Assembly (NCBI GenBank): GCA_947493455.1
Contig: CANLRB010000006.1
Coordinates: forward strand, 124,001-188,000
DNA length: 64,000 bases
DNA from: an uncultured Pseudoalteromonas sp.
GTDB taxonomy: Bacteria; Pseudomonadota; Gammaproteobacteria; Enterobacterales; Alteromonadaceae
Reading direction: 5' to 3'
Below, one piece after another: positions 9,984 through 18,688 of this stretch. How positions within the stretch are numbered: the first letter of the stretch is position 1; every line of letters begins with the position of its first letter. Both the position numbers and the translations under genes were made by a program. The notes under the pieces were generated by a model, which was not told the origin of the DNA, ran no database searches, and was given only the letters and a program-made list of their open reading frames with translations.

Positions 9984-10628
9984 TTAAAGGGTAAATAGAC
10001 TGTCAGCTTTAGTTTTAACTTGCATACCAGTAACCAAAACAACGTGAATGTCGTCTTTGTTTACTTCAGTAATTGTTCCTTTTACTAAAGCTTGACCTAA
10101 TTTAACTTTAACCTCTGCGTTTACCTTTACAGCTTCGCTTGGTAACGCTTCTACTTTGGTACTGCGACGAGGTTGTTTTTCTTTCTTAGTACCATTAGAA
10201 CTAAATTTAGTTCCTTTTGCAGTGTTTTTATCATTCGAAAAAGGTTTCTTTTTGTAAGATTTCTTTTCACCGTCTTTTTGTACCTTTTTACGTTTCGCAA
10301 ACTTGGCACGACTTTCTTCTAACGCTTTAGTAGCGTGTTCAATGTGTTCTTGCTCAATTTTTTCAGCATCATTACCGTCAAGATCAACACGAAATTCATT
10401 CTTTGTTACGGCTTCTAAATAACGCCAGTTCGAGGTGTATTTACGAAGCGCTTGACGAACCTGCGTTTTACTAACGCGCTCATCACCTTCAATGCGCTCT
10501 GCAATATCCTTAAAAATTCCTACTTTAAGAGGCTTGATGCCATCTTTTTGCTTAAAGCATGCAGGAAACTCTGTAAAGAGGTAATTTAGTACCTCATTAA
10601 TGTCTTTTAGCTTGTTTGTCGAGTCCAT
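9984..10628 (-). CDS. proQ: RNA chaperone ProQ
   Basis: 214 aa. The N-terminal FinO/ProQ domain (about 1-120) shows the family landmarks FPACFKQKDGIKPLKVGI and VRQALRKYTSNWRYLEA; a lysine-rich linker (about 125-160) and a C-terminal SH3-like domain (about 165-214, ending VKTKADSLFTL) follow. ProQ binds structured 3' ends of sRNAs and mRNAs and matches them. The gene is followed by prc, the same order as in enterobacteria. No defects are seen. Confidence 0.96.
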   Translation of the reverse strand: MDSTNKLKDINEVLNYLFTEFPACFKQKDGIKPLKVGIFKDIAERIEGDERVSKTQVRQALRKYTSNWRYLEAVTKNEFRVDLDGNDAEKIEQEHIEHATKALEESRAKFAKRKKVQKDGEKKSYKKKPFSNDKNTAKGTKFSSNGTKKEKQPRRSTKVEALPSEAVKVNAEVKVKLGQALVKGTITEVNKDDIHVVLVTGMQVKTKADSLFTL

Positions 10629-10644
10629 TGTTAAAAACCTTTAT

Positions 10645-10923
10645 TTACGCCTTATCATCTAATGATGATTGTACGTATTGTGTAACCCAATCTAGCAGTT
10701 CGTCGAAATCAGCCTCGATAATCGCTGTATCTCCGCGCAAATGCTGCCAAATACCGTTAATTATTGTTTCAATTTCGTTGCATGGTAAATCTTCAGGTAG
10801 GCATTGCCAAGCAACATGAATTAGTTCGTTTAAATTTTCTGCAACCTGCTCTTCTTGACCTTCCCAATCGCCAACGTCATGAAGGCTAACTAAAAAGTCC
10901 TGCACATGTAGCATATCTTTCAT
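10645..10923 (-). CDS. conserved small acidic protein of unknown function
   Basis: 92 aa, strongly acidic, rich in Trp/Leu/Ile with predicted helices throughout and no signal peptide or membrane segment. The ATG overlaps the msrC stop as TAATG, and proQ begins 16 nt after its end, so it sits inside the msrC-proQ-prc transcript. I do not recognise the family. A stretch with three Asp/Glu-flanked Trp residues (GDWEGQ, VAWQC, GIWQHL, DWVTQ) suggests a small helical binding protein; that is only a guess. Confidence 0.75.
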   Translation of the reverse strand: MKDMLHVQDFLVSLHDVGDWEGQEEQVAENLNELIHVAWQCLPEDLPCNEIETIINGIWQHLRGDTAIIEADFDELLDWVTQYVQSSLDDKA

Positions 10924-11378
10924 TATAACGTTTTCTCAATTATCGAGACTAATTGTTGCAACCCTGTTGCGTCTTCTTGATCAAATCGCGCAAATTCCGG
11001 GCTATCGATATCAAGTACCGCAACAACGTCACCATTTTTAAAAATAGGTAAGACAATTTCGGAATTTGACGCGGCATCGCATGCAATATGACCCTCAAAC
11101 GCATGTACATCAGCAACAACCTGAGTTTCGCCTGTTTGTGCACATGTACCACATACACCTTTACCCAAGTCAATGCGGATACATGCGGGGTTACCTTGGA
11201 ATGGTCCAAGTACTAATTGTTGGTTTTCCATCACATAAAAGCCAACCCAATTAATACGATCGAGCGATATGTTCAACAGCGCGCTAATATTAGCAAAATT
11301 CGCTATTTGATTTGATTCGCCACCGATTAATGCCTCTGCCTGCTGACATAAGCTCAAATAAAACGACTCTTTTTCCAT
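10923..11378 (-). CDS. msrC: free methionine-(R)-sulfoxide reductase (GAF type)
   Basis: 151 aa single GAF-domain enzyme that reduces free L-methionine-(R)-sulfoxide in the cytoplasm. The family cysteines are all present: PACIRI, GVCGTCA and HIACDAAS, matching the three cysteine positions of E. coli YebR/MsrC. The NWVGFYV and LDIDSPEF segments are also typical. It heads the cluster with proQ and prc, and its stop overlaps the next start, suggesting an operon. A second methionine sulfoxide reductase, msrB, lies at 28.3-28.6 kb. Confidence 0.94.
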   Translation of the reverse strand: MEKESFYLSLCQQAEALIGGESNQIANFANISALLNISLDRINWVGFYVMENQQLVLGPFQGNPACIRIDLGKGVCGTCAQTGETQVVADVHAFEGHIACDAASNSEIVLPIFKNGDVVAVLDIDSPEFARFDQEDATGLQQLVSIIEKTL

Positions 11379-11505
11379 TTATCCAATTAGAGATAATTAA
11401 TACAGTCGTTAAAGGTACTCCTTCAGCGAGACAATTTAAACCTTTATTCAACAAAAAAACGAAAAATACCGGATGATTTTTACAATTAGTTTATAAATTG
11501 AGCGC

Positions 11506-11901
11506 TTAGTTGACGGAATTCTGCATCGTTTGGCGGCGTAGTGTGTATAAAAAGATGCCAGCTGCAAGGAGAGACATCACTGTATTCACTAAAAAGATAA
11601 CGCCACCAGAGGCTGAAAATACATATGAAAATAGCGCTCCGCCCAACATTGCAATGGTCAATATTGAGCTGTACGTTACTTTATTTCGCTTAAACAAGAA
11701 TAAATACCCAGGTACAACACAAATAGCCATCGTTAGACCAACAATATGTGCATTTGCAACTGCGCTCATAATAATTTGAAAAAATAAAGCAAATGAACTT
11801 TCAGGCAACACAATTGTGTAATAACACGCAATAGTCAATCCAACTATAATCGGTGAGACAAGTGAATAAAGAATACTGTGTGCAACAAAGCGTTTGTTCA
11901 T
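11506..11901 (-). CDS. small integral membrane protein, unknown function
   Basis: 131 aa with four predicted transmembrane helices (roughly 8-30, 38-70, 80-98, 100-122) and a short basic C-terminus. The ATG is preceded by an AGGGA ribosome site. No characterised family was recognised and no charged motif typical of a transporter is seen. It lies alone between msrC and the tRNA-Ser pair. Confidence 0.7.
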   Translation of the reverse strand: MNKRFVAHSILYSLVSPIIVGLTIACYYTIVLPESSFALFFQIIMSAVANAHIVGLTMAICVVPGYLFLFKRNKVTYSSILTIAMLGGALFSYVFSASGGVIFLVNTVMSLLAAGIFLYTLRRQTMQNSVN

Positions 11902-11980
11902 GGGTCAAATCCCTAATCTTTTTTCTCAGCATGCCTGAATCGAGATAGGATTTAATTAAGACCTTGGTAGTAAATTAAGA

Positions 11981-12071
11981 TGGCGGAGAGATAGGGATTT
12001 GAACCCTAGATAGGCTATTAACCTATGCCGGTTTTCAAGACCGGTGCTTTCAACCACTCAGCCATCTCTCC
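11981..12071 (-). tRNA. serT: tRNA-Ser(UGA), copy 1
   Basis: 91 nt including encoded CCA. Acceptor stem GGAGAGA/TCTCTCC with G discriminator, anticodon loop CTTGAAA (anticodon TGA), long variable arm typical of class II tRNA-Ser, and T-loop TTCAAAT. Sequence is identical to the copies at 12086-12176 and 18689-18779. It lies 14 nt downstream of copy 2 in the same transcript. Confidence 0.98.
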
Positions 12072-12085
12072 GCATAAAAAAGAAG

Positions 12086-12176
12086 TGGCGGAGAGATAGG
12101 GATTTGAACCCTAGATAGGCTATTAACCTATGCCGGTTTTCAAGACCGGTGCTTTCAACCACTCAGCCATCTCTCC
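12086..12176 (-). tRNA. serT: tRNA-Ser(UGA), copy 2
   Basis: 91 nt, CCA encoded, identical to copy 1. It is nearest to the predicted promoter at 12189-12217. A tRNA-Ser(UGA) gene next to yccA is also seen in E. coli (serT), supporting a conserved locus. Confidence 0.98.
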
Positions 12177-12188
12177 GCAGCGGCGTGA

Positions 12189-12217
12189 ATATTAGGGGAT
12201 TCTGAGCGCGTTGTGAA
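12189..12217 (-). promoter_or_regulatory. predicted promoter of the tandem tRNA-Ser genes
   Basis: On the minus strand TTCACA (12212-12217), a 17-nt spacer, and TAATAT (12189-12194). The same -10 box with a related -35 box lies at the same distance before the third tRNA-Ser copy. Confidence 0.6.
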
Positions 12218-12429
12218 GCTCTTTTTAAAAAAAAGCGATCGTTTGCTTTTTTTTTACTCACAACGATTATTTAACAAACTATTTTATAGCAAATTGATCA
12301 ACTTGCTCGTTTGAAAAGTAGAATAAACTGAACTTACACGTCTTCAATTGCTCTAATGTTAGAGAATTGATATGCTAACTTAAATTTTTAAGTGACAGTG
12401 GAATTCACTTTCTTTCAAGGAGTTAAAAA

Positions 12430-13095
12430 ATGGCATTTAACCATTCATATACGCAACAAAATACTGGCCAGTCAGTATTGGAAACAAACAAAGTCTTGCG
12501 CAACACTTATATGTTGCTTGGCATGACATTATTATTTAGTGCGGTTACCGCGGCAATTACAATGATGATGAGCTTACCGAGCTATATGCGTCTTGTTTTT
12601 GTTATTGGTGCCTTTATAACACTTTTTATTGTAAACAAAAAAGCGGATAGCGCATCTGGGTTACCTTGGATTTTTGTATTTACTGGACTCATGGGTGCAG
12701 GACTTGGTCCACTTCTTGAGTATTACGCTTCATTCCAAAACGGTCCGATGTTAATTATGCAAGCGTTAGGTTCAACTGCGTTGGTATTTTTTGGCTTATC
12801 AGCCTATGCATTGACAACTAAAAAAGATTTCTCTTTTCTAGGTGGCTTCTTATTTATCGGGTTACTCGTTGTTATCGTCGCGAGCATTATCAATATCTTT
12901 ATCGGTAGCAGCATCGCGTTTATGGCGATTAATGCAGCCGTTGTATTTATTATGTCTGGTTTAATTCTGTTTGACACCAGCCGTATTATCAACGGTGGCG
13001 AAACCAACTATATTCGCGCAACTGTGTCTCTGTATCTTAATATCTATAATCTATTTACGTCGATTTTAGCATTATTAGGTATGGGCGACGATTAA
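12430..13095 (+). CDS. yccA: Bax inhibitor-1 / YccA family membrane protein
   Basis: 221 aa with seven predicted transmembrane helices. The GGETNYIRATVSLYLNIYNLF segment near the C-terminus and LTTKKDFSFLGG match E. coli YccA, a modulator that binds and restrains the FtsH membrane protease. The start has an AAGGAG site six nt upstream. The tRNA-Ser pair diverges from it, and tusDCBE follows behind a terminator, an arrangement shared with enterobacteria where yccA and tusE are neighbours. Confidence 0.94.
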   Translation: MAFNHSYTQQNTGQSVLETNKVLRNTYMLLGMTLLFSAVTAAITMMMSLPSYMRLVFVIGAFITLFIVNKKADSASGLPWIFVFTGLMGAGLGPLLEYYASFQNGPMLIMQALGSTALVFFGLSAYALTTKKDFSFLGGFLFIGLLVVIVASIINIFIGSSIAFMAINAAVVFIMSGLILFDTSRIINGGETNYIRATVSLYLNIYNLFTSILALLGMGDD

Positions 13096-13130
13096 TCACT
13101 GTTTATTGATTAACATTGGTTTGTTAAACT

Positions 13131-13154
13131 AGCCTCCAATTTGGAGGCTTTTTT
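13131..13154 (+). terminator. intrinsic terminator after yccA
   Basis: Stem AGCCTCCA/TGGAGGCT with a 3-nt loop and a T-run. tusD begins only 12 nt beyond the T-run. Confidence 0.85.
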
Positions 13155-13165
13155 AGTGGTAAATT

Positions 13166-13519
13166 TTGGCTAGTTTTGTACTCTCATTACATAGTGGCGT
13201 TACAGCAGTTGATACGTCACTTCGCCTTTTTCGTTTCGCGAAAAGTGCGATTAACATGGGCCACACTATTGAGTGTGTTTTTTTATACCAAGATGGTGTT
13301 TATCACGCCCTACCCGACGTCGTTTATCCTAGCGATGAAATACAGCTCAAAGAGCAATGGCAACACCTTGAAAAGCTAGGAGTGCCGATTAAATATTGCA
13401 TCACCGCAGCGGAAAAACGCGGCGTCAAAGACAATCAATCGAGCATTTTTGCAGTCGCAGGACTTGCTGAATTTGCAATGATTAGTGCCGCTAGTGACCG
13501 ATGGATCCAATTTAAATGA
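13166..13519 (+). CDS. tusD: sulfurtransferase TusD
   Basis: 117 aa DsrE-family subunit of the TusBCD complex, which relays persulfide sulfur from TusA to TusE for 2-thiolation of uridine 34 in tRNAs for Lys, Glu and Gln. The sulfur-carrying cysteine is Cys78 in VPIKYCITAA, the same position as in E. coli. The only start consistent with the family N-terminus is TTG 13166; an in-frame stop is just upstream and no clear Shine-Dalgarno is seen. The gene overlaps tusC by 4 nt (ATGA). Confidence 0.88.
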   Translation: MASFVLSLHSGVTAVDTSLRLFRFAKSAINMGHTIECVFLYQDGVYHALPDVVYPSDEIQLKEQWQHLEKLGVPIKYCITAAEKRGVKDNQSSIFAVAGLAEFAMISAASDRWIQFK

Positions 13520-13872
13520 AAAATATACTCGTAATTTGCCAAAGTTCGCCATTTGATCACATGGGTGTACGAGAGTCACTCGACATAGCATTGATTTTTG
13601 CAGCTGTTGAACAAAATATTAGTCTGTTATTTCAAGGTGCTGCCGTCAATTCATTGAAAAACAATCAAACTCCGGCAACAGCAAACTTAAAAGACTATTT
13701 TAAATCGCTCGGCACGCTTGAGATTTATGACGTTGAGCAAATTTATGTATGCGAGCGTTCAATAACTCGATTTAACATCGCACATACAGACTTATCAATT
13801 GATACTCAACTTGTTGATGACGCATTAATTAAAGACCTGATTTCGGCACAAGATATGGTGGTAACGCTATGA
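13516..13872 (+). CDS. tusC: sulfurtransferase complex subunit TusC
   Basis: 118 aa DsrF-like subunit. The family landmarks SSPFDHMGVRESLDIALIFAA and LLFQGAAV are present; TusC carries no catalytic cysteine and plays a structural role. It overlaps tusD (ATGA) upstream and tusB (ATGA) downstream, so translation of the three subunits is coupled, consistent with their hexameric complex. Confidence 0.94.
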   Translation: MKNILVICQSSPFDHMGVRESLDIALIFAAVEQNISLLFQGAAVNSLKNNQTPATANLKDYFKSLGTLEIYDVEQIYVCERSITRFNIAHTDLSIDTQLVDDALIKDLISAQDMVVTL

Positions 13873-14129
13873 TCCTACATCAAATCACAAAACCGCTTAC
13901 AGCGTACGATCGCGCTCTATTATCGTCGCGCATAAATCAGAGCGACATTATTTTATTACAAAGTGATGCAACGTACGATTATGCAACATTTGCAAAGTTA
14001 TTCTCTCAGGTTAAGGTACTTGATGTTGATGCAACAGCGCGAAATATCCCAACCCCGACAGACGCGAAAATATCCGATCCACAGTGGGTTGAACTAACCC
14101 TCAACTGCACAACTTCAATTACTTGGTAA
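13869..14129 (+). CDS. tusB: sulfurtransferase complex subunit TusB
   Basis: 86 aa DsrH-family subunit, starting [10 protein letters not shown] with [10 protein letters not shown] and ending ITW, as expected for TusB. Length is slightly below the E. coli protein. It overlaps tusC by 4 nt and tusE follows 4 nt after its stop. It forms the TusBCD heterohexamer with the two upstream products. Confidence 0.88.
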   Translation: MILHQITKPLTAYDRALLSSRINQSDIILLQSDATYDYATFAKLFSQVKVLDVDATARNIPTPTDAKISDPQWVELTLNCTTSITW

Positions 14130-14133
14130 TACT

Positions 14134-14466
14134 ATGACATACACGCTTAATGAGTTAACTTACTCAGCTGATAAAGAAGGCTATCTAACAGACCATACTA
14201 ATTGGAGTAAAGAGCTCGCCACTGTAATAGCAAACGGTGAAAACATCGCACTCACTGAGCAACATTGGGAGGTTATTAACTTTGTCCGTGATTTTTATTT
14301 AGAGTTTAACACCAGTCCAGCGATTAGAATGTTAGTCAAAGCAATGGCCAAGAAGCTCGGTGAAGATAAAGGCAATAGCAAATATTTGTATAAGCTGTTC
14401 CCAAAAGGTCCGGCAAAGCAAGCGACTAAAATTGCTGGGCTACCAAAACCTGCACGCTGTATATAA
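14134..14466 (+). CDS. tusE: sulfur carrier TusE (DsrC family)
   Basis: 110 aa DsrC-fold protein. The [38 protein letters not shown] and C-terminal GLPKPARCI segments identify TusE. The penultimate cysteine (Cys109) is the persulfide carrier that hands sulfur to MnmA; the second DsrC cysteine found in sulfate reducers is replaced by Ala, as expected for TusE. It closes the operon, followed by a bidirectional terminator shared with fklB. Confidence 0.95.
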   Translation: MTYTLNELTYSADKEGYLTDHTNWSKELATVIANGENIALTEQHWEVINFVRDFYLEFNTSPAIRMLVKAMAKKLGEDKGNSKYLYKLFPKGPAKQATKIAGLPKPARCI

Positions 14467-14481
14467 TGTTATTCAGATACA

Positions 14482-14508
14482 AAAAAGGCCACACTAGCTG
14501 GCCTTTTT
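14482..14508. terminator. bidirectional terminator, tusE / fklB
   Basis: Ten-base-pair stem AAAAAGGCCA/TGGCCTTTTT with a 7-nt loop; the A- and T-runs serve both converging genes. Confidence 0.88.
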
Positions 14509-14520
14509 CAATTTAGTAGA

Positions 14521-15138
14521 TTATACAATCGCTAATAATTCTACATCAAAAATCAGTGTAGAGTATGGAGCAATTGATGCACCCGCGCCACGTTCACCAT
14601 AAGCAAGGTCTTGCGGTACATATAAACGCCATTTTGAACCAACAGGCATCATTTGTAATGCTTCTGTCCAACCTTTAATTACGCCACCAACTGGAAACTC
14701 TGCTGGTTCACCACGATCATAACTGCTGTCGAAAACTTCACCGTTAATCAATGTACCGTGATAATGCGTACGTACAGTTGCGTCAGCTGATGGTTTTTCA
14801 CCTTCGCCTGCAGTTAACACTTCATATTGAAGGCCACTTGCTGTAACTGTAATTTCAGCGCGCTTTGCATTTTCAGCTAAAAACGACTCGCCTTCCGCAG
14901 CGAGTACTTTCGCTTCTTCTTCACGACGTTTAGTAATTTCAGCATTGATTTCTTCGAATGCAGCCTGAATAGCTGGGATTTCAACTTGAAAGTCATTACC
15001 TGTGTATGCGTCTTTCATTCCTTCAAACACAGAATTTAGGTTTAAGCCTTCAAATGGATTTGATTTTAGTTGCTCACCCATTTGTAAGCCAATACCGTAA
15101 CTTGCTTTTTCAGCGTTTGTATTAAATTTATCTGACAT
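14521..15138 (-). CDS. fklB: FKBP-type peptidyl-prolyl isomerase (FKBP22 type)
   Basis: 205 aa. N-terminal dimerisation domain (about 1-75, beginning NTNAEKASYGIGLQMGEQL), a long charged linker helix, then the FKBP catalytic domain (about 110-205) with VRTHYHGTLINGEVFDSSYDR and RLYVPQDLAYGERG active-site strands. No signal peptide, so it is cytoplasmic like E. coli FklB. It catalyses proline cis-trans isomerisation and assists folding, a trait often enhanced in cold-adapted marine bacteria. Confidence 0.93.
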   Translation of the reverse strand: MSDKFNTNAEKASYGIGLQMGEQLKSNPFEGLNLNSVFEGMKDAYTGNDFQVEIPAIQAAFEEINAEITKRREEEAKVLAAEGESFLAENAKRAEITVTASGLQYEVLTAGEGEKPSADATVRTHYHGTLINGEVFDSSYDRGEPAEFPVGGVIKGWTEALQMMPVGSKWRLYVPQDLAYGERGAGASIAPYSTLIFDVELLAIV

Positions 15139-15198
15139 AATTCTTTCTATTCATAAGTAAAAATTCAGCGGGATAATAGCATAAACCAAGTTATAAAG

Positions 15199-15603
15199 TT
15201 ACTTATCTTCACCTTGTTTATTACTTTTATTCTGAGATTTCTTTAGCCAAACAGCAAATGCGATACTCAGCACACTTGCGCCCAAGTTAGTACCATAAAT
15301 TAATTGCAACAACTCTGTTTGTTTAACATCAATAATAAGATAGTGAACACACATGCCAAAAACGATACATAACCATCCAGCCACGTAATTTAACGCTTCT
15401 TTTTTAATTACAACATATTTAGTCAACAAGTTTATAGTGAGCGTATTAAAGGCTAAAAAGGCAATGGCTGTTTGCAAAACGCCCTCACCTTCAGCGAGTT
15501 TCGGGTATGTGTCGAGCAACAATTGCAATAGAACATTGAATCCCGGCGCATACAAAATAATAAATAATGCGAAGATGATAACGTGAGGAAATGACTTATT
15601 CAT
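15199..15603 (-). CDS. hypothetical four-helix membrane protein
   Basis: 134 aa with four predicted transmembrane segments (about 8-28, 42-64, 72-92, 100-120) and a lysine/glutamate-rich tail. I do not recognise the family. It sits between fklB and the LytTR membrane regulator in the same direction; the gap to the regulator is 193 bp and shows no clear structure. Confidence 0.65.
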   Translation of the reverse strand: MNKSFPHVIIFALFIILYAPGFNVLLQLLLDTYPKLAEGEGVLQTAIAFLAFNTLTINLLTKYVVIKKEALNYVAGWLCIVFGMCVHYLIIDVKQTELLQLIYGTNLGASVLSIAFAVWLKKSQNKSNKQGEDK

Positions 15604-15796
15604 TTATTAGAGTCCAATATCGCAAACCCACAATCGAGTTCACTTAATGTTTACAACAGCCGAAATTGTAACATAGCCACTCCTTTGAATCGAAAGTAAT
15701 TGATAGTACAGTATTGCTCACGCTCGGTCTTGGATATACATTTTCAAGTGAATGTGATTAAAACGAAAACCTCCAACCGACAACAATATTAACATT

Positions 15797-17284
15797 TTAG
15801 TGGCTATTTTGTTTGGTTCGAATACGCTCTCTGATTTCTGCAACGCGGTAACGGCTAACAGGCACGGTTTCATTATTTTCCATCACAAGCCAATACTTGC
15901 TACCAGACGCCGACTTTAACGTGATTACTTTACTTAAATTTACCGCAAATGATTTGTGTACTCGCATAAAGTTTTGCGGTTTTGTTTGCATGAGTGCACC
16001 GAGTCCATCTTGATGCAATATACATTCACCGCTATTTAGCATTATGCTTGTGAAATTCCCTTCCCCTTTTAAGCCATAACAATCATCTATTGAAATAACG
16101 CGCTCGATGCCTGCAGACTTTACACTAAACGACTTAGTTTCGTCGCCATTTTTTTGCTTGCTCCGTCTGATAGGAACAGACACATAGGTCCATAACCACG
16201 CACCGCCTATTAACAATAAAGAACTGAGGTAGATAAAACTATCTAAAAACAATCCTATAGATATAAACTGCGAGATAAAGCAGGCAAACCAAAATATCGG
16301 CAACGTACAGAAGTAACTAATATCCCGATTTAAATATTGCCGGATAAAGACAACCGCTGGGCCAAACGTGAGAATCAAAAACTCATAAGCAAGTCGTCTG
16401 TCGCCACTGTTCATGGGTATAAAATACATTATTAAAACCAAAGCAAAGGTAATACATAACACTATTTTTGTGAATTTTGTCGGCACAAGCCGATAGCATA
16501 CATAATGTAATGCCAGACATGCGCCAATGCTGCTAAACCACGCCACTAAACCACGAAGTTCGTGATAAAAGTAAGGATAATTGACGATCGCACGCGAAAC
16601 CTCTGAAACCAAATTAATCGCAACAAAAAAACCAAACAAACCGAGTCCGCTGTGCATGGTATTCACTGCATTAAATCCAATGCGAACACTTTGCAAACTA
16701 AGTAGTAATAAGCAACCTAATATAACCAAAGGTACAGCGTAATAGCCTATGTTTCTTTGCCAATCTTGTTGGTAAGGTGTAAGCCAAACAAAATGAAGCA
16801 CAGACTTATCATCAAATAGTAAATGACTTGTCGATAAGCGAAGCATTAGTTGATGCTCGCCTTGTGTTAACAATGATGGTGGCACAAAGACAGAGAAATC
16901 AATTGGACCGGCAATTTCAGTATCACCATTAGTGCCCACATCCCCTTTGTTACCAATATTTTGACCGTCCCAAAAGATCTCGGCTGAAAAAGGGCCGCCT
17001 ACTAATAGGCTGATCGGTTGTTGCCATTTTGATGAGCTGTCTATATTTATCGAAAAACGTATTTCTTGAATTGACTGTTTACGGCCAATCTTCATTCGGT
17101 CACTCGAAATCCAGCTTCCATTTTCATTTTTTTGCTCGAGCTTATACCCAGACCAGTAGATTTGCTCTGAGGGTGTCGTACGGTGGGAAATAAACAAGCC
17201 AATTGCATAACTTATTGTTAATAAAATAACAAAATGCCAAATGCTCAATGCGCTTTTGGTCTTTTTAAAAGAGCTATTCATCAA
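15797..17284 (-). CDS. membrane-anchored LytTR transcription regulator with extracytoplasmic sensor
   Basis: 495 aa. Order: signal-anchor helix (15-33), extracytoplasmic beta-rich domain (about 40-180) with AEIFWDGQNIGNKGDVG and HQLMLRLS strands typical of galactose-binding-like 7TMR-DISM extracellular domains, seven or so membrane helices (about 182-385), and a cytoplasmic LytTR DNA-binding domain (about 395-490, with GEGNFTSIML and FMRVHKSFAVNLSKV). It would act as a one-component membrane-bound regulator sensing a periplasmic ligand. The neighbouring serine hydrolase is divergent (116 bp apart) and is the obvious candidate target. Confidence 0.82.
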   Translation of the reverse strand: MMNSSFKKTKSALSIWHFVILLTISYAIGLFISHRTTPSEQIYWSGYKLEQKNENGSWISSDRMKIGRKQSIQEIRFSINIDSSSKWQQPISLLVGGPFSAEIFWDGQNIGNKGDVGTNGDTEIAGPIDFSVFVPPSLLTQGEHQLMLRLSTSHLLFDDKSVLHFVWLTPYQQDWQRNIGYYAVPLVILGCLLLLSLQSVRIGFNAVNTMHSGLGLFGFFVAINLVSEVSRAIVNYPYFYHELRGLVAWFSSIGACLALHYVCYRLVPTKFTKIVLCITFALVLIMYFIPMNSGDRRLAYEFLILTFGPAVVFIRQYLNRDISYFCTLPIFWFACFISQFISIGLFLDSFIYLSSLLLIGGAWLWTYVSVPIRRSKQKNGDETKSFSVKSAGIERVISIDDCYGLKGEGNFTSIMLNSGECILHQDGLGALMQTKPQNFMRVHKSFAVNLSKVITLKSASGSKYWLVMENNETVPVSRYRVAEIRERIRTKQNSH

Positions 17285-17400
17285 TTTCCAGAGTTATTCA
17301 TCCAATTTTAATTGTGTACGGCAGTGTATTAGCGTTATTTCTAAAATTCGAAATAAACATTAAACACAAAAAATGCACGCTCATACTAAGGAGAAAACGC

Positions 17401-18651
17401 ATGAATTGGAAGATTACATTAAGGTGGTTCGCGGTATTAACCCTTATTGTCATTATTTACATTAGCGCAATCGGAATTTGGTCGTGGAAATGGCAGCTTC
17501 CAAGCGAGCCTTTACCGCAAGGACATTTAACACACCAAACTCAAAACGTTTCTAACAACCAAAAAGAAATCGCAAAGCTTGCCCAACAAAACATGGTATC
17601 ACTTGCCAAAGACCTGCAGTCCGTCTCTATGTCAGGTGCACTCAGTATGAATGGCGAAATAATATGGGCCGGCACAACAGGGCTTGCAACTGTAAAACCA
17701 TTCAAAACCGCTACGACACAAACTCTATATCGTATTGGTAGCGTATCAAAGTCATTAACAGCTGTTACCTTAATGCGAATGGTAGAACTCAATATGATTG
17801 ACCTTGATGAGCCAATTAGCACTTACCTTACAAATTACCCGGACAGTTCGAGTAACATTACCGCGCGGCAGTTAGCAAGTCATATTGCCGGCGTTCGACA
17901 CTATGAGTTCGATCTGTTTCGGTTCCCGCCAACCGATAGTGTATCGAACATTCACTACCCCGATGTAAATGAAGCTCTAGATCAATTTAAAGATGACGAT
18001 CTGCTCTTTACTCCTGGTCATAACTTTTCATACTCAACCCACGGTTACACACTACTAAGTGCCGTTATGCAGGCAGCGGGCAAGAAACCATTTGAATCAC
18101 TCGTCGCTGAGCTCGTAACGAAACCGCTAGGATTAACCAATACAGTTGCAGAGCATTTGCTCAACAGTAACGAGCTCGCGGGGTTTTATATTTCAGACAA
18201 TGGTCTTTATGGCGACACCCCGATACAAAATTTATCAAATAAGGTCGCAGGTGGCGGATTTGTGTCAACCCCCTCAGATTTAGTGAAAATCGGTGGTGCA
18301 CTATTAAATGGCCGATTACTCACCCCAAACAGTTTTTCGCAAATGGTTTCGGTGCAAACACTGATTGATGGCAGCAAAACACCGCAAAACTATGCAATAG
18401 GTTGGCGCCATCACCAAACAACGCGGATTCTTGGCGAGGAACACAAAGTAGACGTTATACATCATGGAGGAGTTGCATCCGGTGCAAACGCATTTTTACT
18501 GCTCGTACCTGAGCATAATATATCAATTGCCATCACCACGAATGGCAAGGGTGAGACGAGCAGAGGTGAAATTCAAATGCTGGCGTACCGGATGGCGGAA
18601 TTAGCAATAAAGCAACAAAACGGAGTTATTTCTAATTCATCGTCGCTATAA
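17401..18651 (+). CDS. beta-lactamase-fold serine hydrolase, membrane-anchored
   Basis: 416 aa from ATG 17401, chosen because an AAGGAG site stands just upstream; a longer frame from GTG 17314 would add an unlikely leader before the membrane helix (residues 8-28). The S12 / class C beta-lactamase family catalytic SxxK motif is Ser114-Val-Ser-Lys117, with YSTHGY in the Tyr-x-Asn place (the Asn is a Thr) and HHGG near residue 360 as the KTG equivalent. It acts in the periplasm on D-Ala peptides or esters; true beta-lactamase activity is doubtful. It diverges from the LytTR regulator. Confidence 0.88.
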   Translation: MNWKITLRWFAVLTLIVIIYISAIGIWSWKWQLPSEPLPQGHLTHQTQNVSNNQKEIAKLAQQNMVSLAKDLQSVSMSGALSMNGEIIWAGTTGLATVKPFKTATTQTLYRIGSVSKSLTAVTLMRMVELNMIDLDEPISTYLTNYPDSSSNITARQLASHIAGVRHYEFDLFRFPPTDSVSNIHYPDVNEALDQFKDDDLLFTPGHNFSYSTHGYTLLSAVMQAAGKKPFESLVAELVTKPLGLTNTVAEHLLNSNELAGFYISDNGLYGDTPIQNLSNKVAGGGFVSTPSDLVKIGGALLNGRLLTPNSFSQMVSVQTLIDGSKTPQNYAIGWRHHQTTRILGEEHKVDVIHHGGVASGANAFLLLVPEHNISIAITTNGKGETSRGEIQMLAYRMAELAIKQQNGVISNSSSL

Positions 18652-18656
18652 CGAAA

Positions 18657-18678
18657 AAAACCGCCGTAAGGCGGTTTT
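18657..18678 (+). terminator. terminator after serine hydrolase
   Basis: Stem AAAACCGCC/GGCGGTTTT closed by a GTAA tetraloop, 5 nt after the stop codon. Confidence 0.85.
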
Positions 18679-18688
18679 GGGAATGAGG

